IMG/VR virus record: IMGVR_UViG_3300024346_000300
Span: 1-32,190 of that record
Reading direction: 5' to 3' (one strand)
Length of the DNA stretch: 32,190 nucleotides
From: a virus
Part shown: positions 24,101 through 30,749 of the stretch, piece after piece
How the letters are laid out: each line of letters starts with the position of its first letter
Numbering within the stretch: position 1 is the first letter of the stretch
Program-made: the position numbers and the translations under genes
The notes under the pieces: generated by a model
Seen by the model: the letters and a program-made list of their open reading frames with translations, nothing else
What the model was told of the DNA's origin: nothing
The model's database searches: none

Positions 24101-26272
24101 TAAAGCAGCAACAAGTTCTGGATTAGCCTTTACTGTATCTTTTGTAAGAACAACTTCTCCTGGTGTAAGCATTGATGGAACAGAGTCTTGATTTCCAGTA
24201 CCTGGAACTACTCCACCTCGTGCAAACTTCTTTGGAAGTTTTGATGTTGCCCCCTTAGCCCCTGGTGCTGCGTTAAACAATCCTGGAGAAGATGCTGCTA
24301 ATGCTCTTGCTTGAGAAGCAGCATTTGCATACGCAGTTGCTAGTGCATTTATAGATCCTACTTCAACATTAAATGTTTGAATCAGTTGTTGGTGTGAAGT
24401 ATGGAGTGCGTTGGACTGTGCAAGGTTTTCAATTTCTTGCTGTGTCAAATAATCAAACCCTCCACCAAGCACAGCATTTTGTCCATTTAGTTTTGCCATG
24501 CCCCCACGCAGTAGTGCAAAGAACTTAATTAAGTTTGCAAGACCGTTAGCAAGTAGACCAAATGTCATAAGTGCAATAGGTGCAAGACCTCCAACAACTC
24601 CAATAACAATTGCAATTGCTTTTTTTGTTCCATCACTAAAGTTACTAAATTTTTCTAAAATCTTTCCAAAGAATGCAACGACTGGAGTTAATGCTTCAAG
24701 GAATGCCTTACCTACTGGAATAAGTTGAACCTTAAGTTGTTCAATTGTTTTTTGAAACTTAACTCCTACTGCATCCTCTACCTTTCCAAGTTCTCGCTCA
24801 GATAAGATTGCTAACTCTTCAACTGATGCACCAGCAAGACCCAATGCTCTTGATGCCTGTGATGTATCTTTTGTTACGTTTTGAAATAATGTTGATAGAC
24901 GGGCAAACTGGAACTTACCAAATAGTTGTTCAATTGCTCTTGCTCTGTTTAATGGATCAAGTGTATCTAGCGCTTGAGCACAACCTACAACAGTTCCTTT
25001 TAGGTTTCCAGAGTTTGCTTCAACAATTCCTTTAATATTTATACCAAGTTCACCAAGGAATTTGCTTGCTTTTGTTGATGGATTAATTAAAGATGCTAGG
25101 CCAGACTTTAATGCGTTGGCGCCTTCTGATGCATTGATTCCACCTTCTTTCATTGCAGTCATAAAGAATGCAAGATCTTCTACAGATCCACCAAGTTGTT
25201 TTACAACTGGTCCAGCCTTTGGAACGGCTATTGTTAAATCTTCAATAGAAAGAACAGTTTGGTTTTCTACTGCGTTGAGGAAGTTAATCTTTTGTGCAAG
25301 TTGATCTGCAGAAATACCAAATGCATTTTGTAAAGAAATCGTAGTTTCAAGTGCTTGTTGTTGTTCGACCTGACCAAGAACTGAGAGTCTAGTTGCTGCT
25401 GTTACCTGTGCATTAAGATCTGACCCAGTAAGACCCATTGCTGCAGCCTTTGCTGCCATAGCCACTGTGTCTTTGACTGCAATCCCATACTTTGTAAACT
25501 CAACACCTAGTCGTTGAATGTCTGCAATTGCTTTATCGGTTGCTCCAGCATCTGAAAACATATCTCCATAAACACGTTTAAAGTTAACAACTTCTTTTTC
25601 CATTTCTCTAAATGTTTGAGCAGCAAATCCACCAAGCATTGAGAGTGGAACTGTTAAACCAACCATCAACTGACGACCAGCCCACTGTGTATTCTTACCA
25701 AAATTTAGAAGTTGTGTAGAGCCTTGCTTAAGAAGTTGATTCATTAACTGCTGTCTTTGAGCAGCCATCTGTACTCTTGTTGCATAGTCTGTGTACTTAC
25801 CATTAACTGCATCTAAGTGTTTTGGAACTACCTGCAAAACCTTTACAAGGTCACCCTGTGAATTAGTTAATTGGATATACTGTGTTTGAAGTGCCTTGAC
25901 TCTATCTTTTCTGGCACGGTTAATAATGTCTCGCTCTGCCGTAAAGGCTCGTCCCAATATTTTAGTGTTTGCTGTTGCTGCTGCGCCTGTGTACCTGAAG
26001 TACTCACGCATGCTGAGTTTGTTCTTTTCAAGTGCATTAGTAAAAGAGTTTGTACTATTTAAAACATTCTTTTGTGAGGCAACAAACTTGCCTGTTGAAT
26101 TGATTGCCTGAACTAACTGAGCATTTAAACCTTTTTGTGCGTTGGCGGCATTTACATTTCCTGCAGTTAGCGACTGATTAAACTTGCTTAATCCAGCCTG
26201 TAGTTGACGTAAACTGGCAAGAGCATCTTTAGTATCAAAGACTATGCCAATATTGGCGTTTACATCAGACAA
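18131..26272 (-). CDS. Tail tape measure protein (2713 residues)
   Basis: The start is TTG 26272, with AGAGGGTG about 8 nt upstream. Residues about 225-420 match a TP901-type tape measure core (FKRVYGDMF, AAMGLTG, ATRLSVLG, NASEGANALKSGL). Two hydrophobic stretches (about 555-590 and 1195-1257) could cross a membrane or interact in DNA ejection. Coiled-coil segments lie near 2185-2290 and 2380-2467. Two copies of a GG-x-V-x-GT-x-DSVP-x-MLTPGE motif occur, near residues 690 and 2630. Tape measures set tail length at roughly 0.15 nm per residue, which would predict a tail of about 400 nm. No lysozyme or peptidase motif was recognised. It is by far the longest gene in the window. Confidence 0.95.
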   Translation of the reverse strand: MSDVNANIGIVFDTKDALASLRQLQAGLSKFNQSLTAGNVNAANAQKGLNAQLVQAINSTGKFVASQKNVLNSTNSFTNALEKNKLSMREYFRYTGAAATANTKILGRAFTAERDIINRARKDRVKALQTQYIQLTNSQGDLVKVLQVVPKHLDAVNGKYTDYATRVQMAAQRQQLMNQLLKQGSTQLLNFGKNTQWAGRQLMVGLTVPLSMLGGFAAQTFREMEKEVVNFKRVYGDMFSDAGATDKAIADIQRLGVEFTKYGIAVKDTVAMAAKAAAMGLTGSDLNAQVTAATRLSVLGQVEQQQALETTISLQNAFGISADQLAQKINFLNAVENQTVLSIEDLTIAVPKAGPVVKQLGGSVEDLAFFMTAMKEGGINASEGANALKSGLASLINPSTKASKFLGELGINIKGIVEANSGNLKGTVVGCAQALDTLDPLNRARAIEQLFGKFQFARLSTLFQNVTKDTSQASRALGLAGASVEELAILSERELGKVEDAVGVKFQKTIEQLKVQLIPVGKAFLEALTPVVAFFGKILEKFSNFSDGTKKAIAIVIGVVGGLAPIALMTFGLLANGLANLIKFFALLRGGMAKLNGQNAVLGGGFDYLTQQEIENLAQSNALHTSHQQLIQTFNVEVGSINALATAYANAASQARALAASSPGLFNAAPGAKGATSKLPKKFARGGVVPGTGNQDSVPSMLTPGEVVLTKDTVKANPELVAALMNGNIKKYGNGTGIEGNWASQIAARTASAGTNPASIEASLTQDLAKVLKRATDRGIDTSQIEQRYKELVTNATQSLDELNAHTKASFQKLRDEALKPLLKDSGLTARYQQENSQYSHLGMSQNMPLSQVQSRTNITRPDVLEELKTVNAAYAANGMQSPTARVMGGAAVNMTGNINRVMAEGTKSGQANFVTNNGPVIDAFTKDWEKVGVEKWKATTDGLGITFDKVQAEFQQYDAQVLAKVQAWKAANPDGLFNDEVFAGIEQESRSQATGTIRAIMESADNMLTAIRVSMTDAEAQMVAQYATDNGLPVPKVTKGSTGNRKILNAEKRTRGTAFGTSSATRAGQETGAAVVDGLRSRRGTDAKSPSRKGKAAGREVSEGVIQGMKESQAAVRAEGAKTGSAATDGVKQEVQSDSLSGGSVVDSYAPTFYPDGKLVSDAEGNPLPPRQAKKLVTKYNRGVRREKVGRYSGKAAGALGTASMVAGMAGAPAAVTGALGAGSMVASMAPALAGMGPVGWTITGIAALGASVYLLDKQLKSAAEAQSKYISSISASTEKMKKVGEVTGKVGASEIMSKRRSGAMFDQYTRPRERKGQPFGETFLASEVGKGMQKSLTDNVMKVGSKKAAQQLSLELAAYISDGILDAEQANSIAQSIGTKLGDMTLTANIEGNLRTLVGPDGKDIFSDPIQGRLNIVAQYALGAEEAMRAMNKSVSEGNSGRAESAQLAAISVKTVELAQAQADAVAKMYDDQTRILEKELLSTTNKEKQLEIETKIAALKEKSGTDERRMNIQTDRYLQKALKDFESVQSAGEFSAGVLLSTSKDLRENAYFDSLKAQVTDKYKGTEQESMAKNTMSRLAKISDNRQYGKQGFTSAAEAQKLEVQMNLMMANGLLSPQQSKTMLDLFDGDLQTLQTNLNIGVRTQGAAKTAALMNMFGSVEKKTAKTFIANIVRKNPAEYDKTLKALDMLTKLDGVEINMDVALSKMGSGGLDRLSKSLAEIDAIKTPITKEAILELDNANIGDLASFTANYKDFEKLPDNIKKQALQLYTSIYSSLFLDKESRMMWAQQYARDKANAGSQGGQQTYLYEYIYKSEMDSFNALGTEGQASKIAGKQAEDYIKWQEKITAAAGGKYDGGKGKGDNPLSFLDELAMRLKQVRDNAFNALKPIDSLLAAFTDKKTQKSAFKLFDGIQNRLLRMGVGKDLRDAVASMSAEDFAKVAALKGKDALFTFEKNKPRSKDTISGLAPLGKAADQGYKERNLGDYNLVQEETIKTVTDQATAYNMLIANGVSAARALEVVADAGQAAAIAGGAIKTTDPEWKTYIKNINGANDALERQKVLNDAIKANQEFSDYSKMPELSKQLKEMGYSIDQIDTVLGNPELAKFLVEDLKDGKMDAKEIADYLNSIEARKIIDIQVALNKGDLAKAGAEGRQIVDELFAAQEGLIRTGPEAMKLKANERQIRDLESQIAPFRREIELINDQIEDAQRAIEENYSRPIEKLQEDVNDLNRELEMNPFFGDRAIKKIQDENNMLSNDLTVIAHAAEEVNKKYDEQAEALSKVQEINANIMEQQKQQLGLADALTQGDISAAAQAAQGMRQTSAAQFASGQSDALEQARKNALGSLVGPQSGLTQEQITEKQYQNAQKIYQMETDPRRLEILNQIQIKQDAIYNLEELREAALLKIRDLEDQIWKIEENSIEPLQERIDLLNYENRILQDSIDKQIDSLTVLGKTRDEWARINAQLDAQAAALKAANGSAALAGLLSAAQELELTWSNILALLAQYANGVPGSVQGAVNAIGGVGANAYVAPADTPESIAAFEEFIDIVEELDAALAAVEAGTSGGHGSDAAYDRLQARLAAAQAAYDATLPTLDPNMSGGSSGGMDHQYAAKGGLIKPRYFAVGGNVIGTDSVPAMLTPGEFVMSKYAVQTHGTSAMKAINNGNSVGDSVYNYSISVNVKSDANPDEIARSVMAQVRNVDSQRLRGTRI

Positions 26273-26286
26273 TCATTACACCCTCT

Positions 26287-26622
26287 TTACTTTGAAATTT
26301 GACCTATCAGTGCCGTGGCATCCGATAGTTGAATTCCTGATGCAGCATCAACGATTTTGTAAACAGTTGGTAGATCCAAACTATCTTCAATCTTTTCTTT
26401 GTCATCAGCGAGTTCTGGGTAGTACTGTTGGAAAGCAATCTGAACACACTCAATTAGCACATCCATTGACTTTTCATTATCGTCCGCTACCTCTGCAAGG
26501 CCCTGGAAAGTTTTCATGAAGGGCTTTAGTAGTGAGATCTTTAGCGGTTTAACTTCAAAGGTTGTTCCATCAATAAGGGACAACTTTTCTGTCTTGTCGT
26601 TCTTTGCATTAGCGTTAGCCAT
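26287..26622 (-). CDS. Tail assembly chaperone, short paralogue
   Basis: Start ATG 26622 (MANANAK) has GGAGG 7 nt upstream; an ATG at 26634 overlaps that ribosome site. The 111-residue protein has a charged N-terminus, then a strand-helix region (LSLIDGTTFEVKPLKI) and a helical C-terminal half ending LPTVYKIVDAASGIQL. It is similar along its length to the first half of the 226-residue gene upstream: LIDG-x(3)-E-x-x-PLKI and Y-[KR]-[IL]-[VL]-D-x-A-[SA]-GI are shared. Small proteins at this position, just before the tape measure, act as chaperones for its assembly. I found no frameshift signal at its 3' end. Confidence 0.75.
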   Translation of the reverse strand: MANANAKNDKTEKLSLIDGTTFEVKPLKISLLKPFMKTFQGLAEVADDNEKSMDVLIECVQIAFQQYYPELADDKEKIEDSLDLPTVYKIVDAASGIQLSDATALIGQISK

Positions 26623-26650
26623 TATTTCCTCCATAGGTTGTTAACACTTA

Positions 26651-26656
26651 ATTATA
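26651..26656 (-). promoter_or_regulatory. -10 box TATAAT for the short chaperone and tape measure
   Basis: GGTATAAT lies in the 53-nt gap between the two chaperone genes; a start site about 7 nt downstream leaves a leader of about 20 nt that contains the GGAGG ribosome site. No -35 is visible, and the long chaperone stop is about 20 nt upstream. Confidence 0.5.
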
Positions 26657-26675
26657 CCATAGCAGGTCTTTATTT

Positions 26676-27356
26676 TTACTCTATTTTCTCGTAAGAAAGA
26701 CCCATCCCAATTCCAAATCCAGCCTTTTGTGCATTTATTCCCTGAAGGCCAACGATGTCTCTTCCATTTGCAGCAGCCCCACCACTAAAAACCCTGGCCT
26801 TCATATCTTCCCAAGCATTGCTCTTGTTTCCCTTATCTAAATCTACACCTTGCATTGCTGCCAAAAACTTTTTGTTATTATAATCTTCTTCTCTTTTAAT
26901 GTTTAGGATTGATGTTATCTCTGGCATAGATAGTGACTTTTCTAATTCTTCATAGTCTTTCCAGATCCCCAGCAAAAATACCTCAGACTCTAGTTTGGCA
27001 AGATCAAGGTTTTCCCAAGTGTCTCCACTTTTCTCTGCTTGCTCTTTAACAGGTTCTTCCGAGTCCTGGTTAATCTTAATCCCTGCTGCAAGATCAAGTA
27101 GTCTGTAGATTTCATTTAAGTTTATATGGTTTTCAAACTCTTCTATAGATGCTGCAATCTCTGGCTTGTACTGTTTCATACAGTGCATTGCACAAACTGC
27201 TAATGCGCTAATTGCCTCATAGTCATCCTTTGATGCCCTAACATTTTCAAACTCATCCATAAGTCTTCTAAGATATTTAATCTTAAGTGGAGATATCTCT
27301 AACTCTTCACCATCTATTAAATTAATGTATCCCAGTTTGTATATTTCTGTTGCCAT
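26676..27356 (-). CDS. Tail assembly chaperone, long paralogue
   Basis: I take ATG 27356 (MATEIYK), 6 nt after a TATACT box; an ATG-like codon further upstream lies before that box. The 226-residue protein has an N-terminal half homologous to the short chaperone (residues about 10-105) and an additional C-terminal half (about 110-226) rich in Asp, Glu, Lys and Gly (LDLAKLESEVFLLGIWKDY, GIGMGLS). The layout equals lambda gpG versus gpGT, but here both forms are separate genes and the long one is read without frameshift. Role: chaperoning of the tape measure during tail assembly. Its position between the major tail protein and tape measure supports this. Confidence 0.8.
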   Translation of the reverse strand: MATEIYKLGYINLIDGEELEISPLKIKYLRRLMDEFENVRASKDDYEAISALAVCAMHCMKQYKPEIAASIEEFENHINLNEIYRLLDLAAGIKINQDSEEPVKEQAEKSGDTWENLDLAKLESEVFLLGIWKDYEELEKSLSMPEITSILNIKREEDYNNKKFLAAMQGVDLDKGNKSNAWEDMKARVFSGGAAANGRDIVGLQGINAQKAGFGIGMGLSYEKIE

Positions 27357-27362
27357 CTTATA

Positions 27363-27368
27363 AGTATA
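27363..27368 (-). promoter_or_regulatory. -10 box TATACT placed for leaderless start at 27356
   Basis: TATACT ends 6 nt before the chaperone ATG, so transcription would begin at or near the A of ATG; no Shine-Dalgarno sequence is present. It follows the major tail terminator (27371..27404) within 3 nt, so it restarts transcription after that stop. Confidence 0.55.
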
Positions 27369-27370
27369 CC

Positions 27371-27404
27371 AAACAGAAAGGCCCAACCCCGAAGGATTGA
27401 GCCT
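27371..27404 (-). terminator. Rho-independent terminator with UUCG tetraloop
   Basis: On the minus-strand RNA an 11-bp stem (27379-27404) closes a C(UUCG)G tetraloop; AGGCTCAATCC pairs with GGGTTGGGCCT with two G-U wobbles. It is followed by UUCUGUUU. It lies 19 nt after the major tail stop and should end most transcripts of that abundant protein. Stem, loop and U-rich tail agree well, so this is a strong call. Confidence 0.88.
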
Positions 27405-27422
27405 CTCATGTATTAAGTTGTA

Positions 27423-28040
27423 TTACGCTGGTGTGTAAGTACGATCTACGATCTTTCCGTATGATGCGTTATCATTTGGAAGAAGGCGGAAAGATACTTC
27501 AAACATCGTCGCTTCGTCGCGCTTTGCTGCTACTGTAACATTTTCAATTGAAAGTGCACGGTATGCAACATAGACACGCTCAACATTTATTGAAGCGTCT
27601 CCAGTTCCTGGACCAACTGCCACTAAACCACGCTCAACTGGGACATCTCCGATGTCTCCTGCTGAAAGATTAAGTGTTGGGTTGGATGAAACTGTTGCTA
27701 GATCTCCATCTTGTCCTGCTAGTGCGAACAAAAGATTTTCTAGTGTTGATTCTGCGAATGTAGTATTTAGGTTTACCTGCATGCCTTGCTTAAATAACTT
27801 AGCAACGTCAAGTACCTGGTCTACTGCTACTTCGCCGAAATCTGGCTGGAATTGAATTTCCAAACCATTCATTGTGTAACCAACATTACGGAAGTCTGCG
27901 TCATCTGCAAGGGTATCCTTGTATGAGTCGCCTGCTACGTATGCTGGCATGTCTGCGTCTGCAAGTGCGCCATCTTCGTATGTGAAGAGTGCTGCTGCTC
28001 CAACGATAATATCGTTTGAACTACCACGTGTATATGCCAT
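27423..28040 (-). CDS. Major tail protein
   Basis: Start ATG 28040 (MAYTRGS) follows GAGGTG about 6 nt upstream; the ATG at 28049 would overlap that ribosome site. The 205-residue protein is the first tail gene and is followed by a strong terminator, as expected for an abundant tube subunit. Features: an N-terminal arm (SNDIIVGAAALFTYEDG), a beta-rich body (MNGLEIQFQPDFGEVAVDQVLDV) and a C-terminal RLLPN strand. The layout of an arm, a tube domain and no extra Ig domain fits siphovirus tail-tube proteins. Its own promoter lies about 55 nt upstream. The call is from position, size and expression signals as well as sequence pattern. Confidence 0.75.
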   Translation of the reverse strand: MAYTRGSSNDIIVGAAALFTYEDGALADADMPAYVAGDSYKDTLADDADFRNVGYTMNGLEIQFQPDFGEVAVDQVLDVAKLFKQGMQVNLNTTFAESTLENLLFALAGQDGDLATVSSNPTLNLSAGDIGDVPVERGLVAVGPGTGDASINVERVYVAYRALSIENVTVAAKRDEATMFEVSFRLLPNDNASYGKIVDRTYTPA

Positions 28041-28093
28041 ATATTTCACCTCTTTTTTCTTTATAGATTAAAGGGCTTGTTTCCTCAAGGTTA

Positions 28094-28102
28094 AGTATAT
28101 CA
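28094..28102 (-). promoter_or_regulatory. Extended -10 promoter (TGA-TATACT) for the major tail gene
   Basis: TGATATACT is an extended -10 element. A start near 28087 leaves a 5' leader of about 47 nt containing the GAGGTG ribosome site. No -35 match at 17 nt. The element shares the TATACTTA octamer with 566 and 27363. Confidence 0.5.
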
Positions 28103-28115
28103 CCTTTTTGAGGTG
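28101..28115 (-). repeat. Short inverted repeat abutting the major tail promoter
   Basis: CACCT and AGGTG, separated by 5 nt, form a perfect 5-bp stem directly after the stop of the tail-terminator gene and overlapping the TG of the extended -10. It has no U-tract, so it is probably not a strong terminator; it could be an operator. Confidence 0.35.
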
Positions 28116-28718
28116 CTAGATTATTGTCTTTGTAACTGGTTTGGGTTCTCGTGACCAAGATGTGTTTGCAAGTTGGTCTGCCTGATGATAGTCATAGTCA
28201 ATGATCATCTTGTTACCGCCATAAGTTCTGGCTGTTCCAAAGTCAATGATGTCTCTCGTCTCCTCAAGTTGGTATACCTTGAAGTTATGGAAGTAGAACA
28301 CATTGTCAACTACTTCTGTGGGGCTAAGTCTAATCTGACGATTACGACACCAGTCATTAATCTCTTCTGCTGTTTCATCTCCACGATCCATAAGTCTTAG
28401 GACTAATTCCTGAATCTTAACCATTGTCTCTACTGGGTCTGAGCCTTGGGCATAAAAGTAATAAAGAAGTTGCTCACATTTTATGTGTGGAAACCCCGTT
28501 CTATTCATTTTAATCAGTCTATCCCATGTGGCAGCGACACCCTGTGTGCTTGCAGTAAAGTATTGAGTCAGGTCATTTATCGTTGATGGTGTACTTGGAA
28601 AGAATGGGAAGTCTTCAATGTTTGAAAGTTCTGGAATCTTTGCAGCCAAATACTTATTGATCCAAAGAGTTGGAGTGTTGAGTGGGCTTGCGTTTCCTGT
28701 CCAAATTACATTTGCCAT
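28116..28718 (-). CDS. Putative tail terminator protein
   Basis: This 200-residue protein precedes the major tail gene, the usual place of the tail terminator/completion protein of siphoviruses. It has a helical first half (LNTPTLWINKYLAAKIPELS; later CEQLLYYFYAQGSDPVETM with a conserved-looking helix) and a beta C-terminal half (VFYFHNFKVYQLEETRDIID). It has no enzymatic motif. Translation begins in the TAATG overlap of the neck gene. It would cap the tube at the head-proximal end and join it to the neck. The assignment depends mainly on gene order: adaptor, closure, gp10-like, terminator, tube. Confidence 0.55.
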   Translation of the reverse strand: MANVIWTGNASPLNTPTLWINKYLAAKIPELSNIEDFPFFPSTPSTINDLTQYFTASTQGVAATWDRLIKMNRTGFPHIKCEQLLYYFYAQGSDPVETMVKIQELVLRLMDRGDETAEEINDWCRNRQIRLSPTEVVDNVFYFHNFKVYQLEETRDIIDFGTARTYGGNKMIIDYDYHQADQLANTSWSREPKPVTKTII

Positions 28719-29386
28719 TATGCAGTCCTCGCATTTGCTACCCAGCGATATCCAACATTAAGACCATGAGATCTTCCTGCACGAGAACCTTGGGCTAGGT
28801 TTTTCTTGTATACAGTTGGTTTATTAAAGTACTCTGCTAAACCACTTGATCTTAAAAAAGCCTGTGAGAAATATCTTCCAAAGAATGTGTCAAATACTTG
28901 AGCAAACTTTCCTGCAGTATTTCCTCCAGGATTATCAATTGTTACTGGTCTTTTTGTATATATAACTTGACCACCAACCTCAAACCTCAAAGCCTGTGCT
29001 CTTACTGGCTCAATAGTTACTGACTGTCCAGACTCCATAATCGATGCCTTGTTATAAAAAGGAACACGAGATCCATCTCTAATTGTTGTTGACTGTTTAA
29101 AGTCTGCAGTAAAAGAAAGACCAAGGTTGCTTACTGTGTACTTAATGTTATACAGTCTTGCGCTTGGGTCTCCTGCTTGGTACCATTCATATATGTGATG
29201 CAGTGATCTTTCATCTACCCTGGCATTTGAGTCAATGTACTGTGATGCAAGTTCTGAAATCTCAGGACCAAGGTTATTAAGAAATTGTTTCTTTCCAGTC
29301 TGGACTCCGTCAAGAAATCCTGTAGAGTAATCTATGATGTTCTTCATTTCTTTATTAAATGTTTTTGCGTTAAATATTACTTTCAT
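28718..29386 (-). CDS. HK97 gp10-like neck/minor capsid protein
   Basis: The 222-residue protein starts with a helical arm (MKVIFNAKTFNKEMKNIID) resembling the HK97 gp10/neck family, which often reads as M-x-V/I-x-x-D/N, then K, then a long helix. The body is a mixed strand-helix domain with basic C-terminus (NLAQGSRAGRSHGLNVG). These proteins join the head-completion ring to the tail. The position between head-closure and tail-terminator candidates matches. The start overlaps the preceding gene by 4 nt (ATGA-type). Confidence comes from order and the N-terminal pattern. Confidence 0.6.
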   Translation of the reverse strand: MKVIFNAKTFNKEMKNIIDYSTGFLDGVQTGKKQFLNNLGPEISELASQYIDSNARVDERSLHHIYEWYQAGDPSARLYNIKYTVSNLGLSFTADFKQSTTIRDGSRVPFYNKASIMESGQSVTIEPVRAQALRFEVGGQVIYTKRPVTIDNPGGNTAGKFAQVFDTFFGRYFSQAFLRSSGLAEYFNKPTVYKKNLAQGSRAGRSHGLNVGYRWVANARTA

Positions 29387-29829
29387 ACATCTACCGCCTG
29401 ATTCTCAGATCTACGAATAACCAAGTTGTAGTACTCGACGCTGCCAAAAGGACCAATAAAAGGTTCTTGTGTTGCAATCTCAAAAATTGTTGACTTCCCT
29501 GTTCGTGGACCTGATGTTTCTACATAAATATGATTACAGTTTTTGTCACGAATATTAGTTAAAATAATGTTTGTCATTGAGTGTGGTGCGTCAAGGCTTG
29601 ATATTCTTAGATCTGATTTTGCTCTTCCAATAAGTTGAGACTTCTGTGTAATGTTTACGTTTGGAGTAATTTCTTCTTTCCCTGCTGACCCTACTGCATT
29701 AAAGTTTGCAGCAATAGTCTTATCCATTATCCAAGTTTTCTTTACATTTCCGTATGCACCCTGCTCAACAATTGGATAGTATATATCTGCCTGCATTGGA
29801 AAAATAAAGTCTGGCTGCTCGCATATCAT
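29383..29829 (-). CDS. Putative head-closure (stopper) protein
   Basis: The 148-residue product has an N-terminal strand pattern with conserved-looking Tyr residues (FIFPMQADIYYPIVEQ) and a basic, Gly/Ser-rich loop (SGPRTGKST) that looks like a nucleotide-binding loop but has no Walker B. Stopper proteins of the SPP1 gp16 type are short beta-barrels in this position. It starts in a TAATG overlap at 29829 with the adaptor gene. The function is deduced from gene order; sequence alone does not prove it. Confidence 0.5.
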   Translation of the reverse strand: MICEQPDFIFPMQADIYYPIVEQGAYGNVKKTWIMDKTIAANFNAVGSAGKEEITPNVNITQKSQLIGRAKSDLRISSLDAPHSMTNIILTNIRDKNCNHIYVETSGPRTGKSTIFEIATQEPFIGPFGSVEYYNLVIRRSENQAVDV

Positions 29830-30746
29830 TAAATTATCCCTGGCTTGGTAATAGTCTTAACATACTTCTCCAGTATCTTATCTACCAAGAAGTTACCAGT
29901 ACCGTTAAACATTGTTTTGTCAAACTGAATTCTAAACTGATCTGTGTTGTAGGCAGTTACATATCTCTTGTAGTAATCTAACTTTCCACACTTTAAGTCT
30001 TCAATTAAAAGTTTTGAAGCATATTCAATATCTGCTGGAACAGTTAAATACCCGTGGTCAACTATAAATGTATAATCAGATCCTGAAGGAAAGCCTACAC
30101 CCTCATAACCATAGTATCCAAGATCCCCTCTTCCAATTGGAAGGTTTTGTGCAGTTGACTCAAACCTATTCATTTGTCCAGGATAAACTTTTTGAATTGC
30201 AGTCTTATCTGGTGTAATTACGTATTCGTATTTATTTGTATCTGGAGTCGATCTGTCATAGACAAGTTCGTTATTCTCATAAACTTTAAACACTCTATAA
30301 ATTTTTTCCCATAGTGGAAAGTAGTCAGATCCATTGCCAGTTCCAACTACACTAACTTTCTTATTGTAAAAACCTTCTGCAACAAATGTATCAATAATTG
30401 ATCTTGCCACCAACTCTAAAGTTGTATACTCAGCAATCTCTGATGCTGTTGTTCCCAATGTGTTTGGGTCTACGTATGGTCTTATTAATTCATAAAACTC
30501 TTCGTGAATAGCAGTTTCTGTCTCGTTGACAATTTTAAAAAGTTCTACTCTGTAGTTATTATCGTACCTTCCAGGAAGAGAAATCTCTAGATCATCTCCT
30601 GCATCTGAACTCAAAAACTCTAAATCTTGTACTGAAAGATCCGCCATATCTGTAACCCTTGCATAGATGTCTACATTGTTATACCCTGCTGGGACAACAA
30701 AGTTAACTGCAACTGTTTCGTATGGCGGAACTCTCAATATCTCCAT
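29829..30746 (-). CDS. Putative head-tail adaptor protein
   Basis: This 305-residue protein sits after the capsid gene and its accessory protein. The first 100 residues are beta-rich with an Ig-like spacing (YNNVDIYARVTDMADLS, YRVELFKIV), while the later part (about 105-305) has a helix followed by strands and a C-terminal amphipathic helix (LVDKILEKYVKTI), compatible with an adaptor of the gp6/gp15 type fused to an N-terminal domain. It may contact both portal and stopper. There is no recognisable enzymatic motif. It is larger than typical adaptors (about 100-150), which is the reason for moderate confidence. Confidence 0.5.
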   Translation of the reverse strand: MEILRVPPYETVAVNFVVPAGYNNVDIYARVTDMADLSVQDLEFLSSDAGDDLEISLPGRYDNNYRVELFKIVNETETAIHEEFYELIRPYVDPNTLGTTASEIAEYTTLELVARSIIDTFVAEGFYNKKVSVVGTGNGSDYFPLWEKIYRVFKVYENNELVYDRSTPDTNKYEYVITPDKTAIQKVYPGQMNRFESTAQNLPIGRGDLGYYGYEGVGFPSGSDYTFIVDHGYLTVPADIEYASKLLIEDLKCGKLDYYKRYVTAYNTDQFRIQFDKTMFNGTGNFLVDKILEKYVKTITKPGII

Positions 30747-30749
30747 GAA

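Noticed and set aside
26270-26300. A -1 frameshift from the short chaperone into the tape measure reading frame.
   Set aside because: The A-rich string before the stop (CAAATTT) does not sit in the X-XXY-YYZ phase, and no extended frame runs on before the tape measure start. The long paralogue already supplies the extended form.
29478-29530. The S-G-P-R-T-G-K-S-T loop of the head-closure candidate as a nucleotide-binding site.
   Set aside because: There is no Walker B or other ATPase element in the 148-residue protein; the loop is probably fortuitous.
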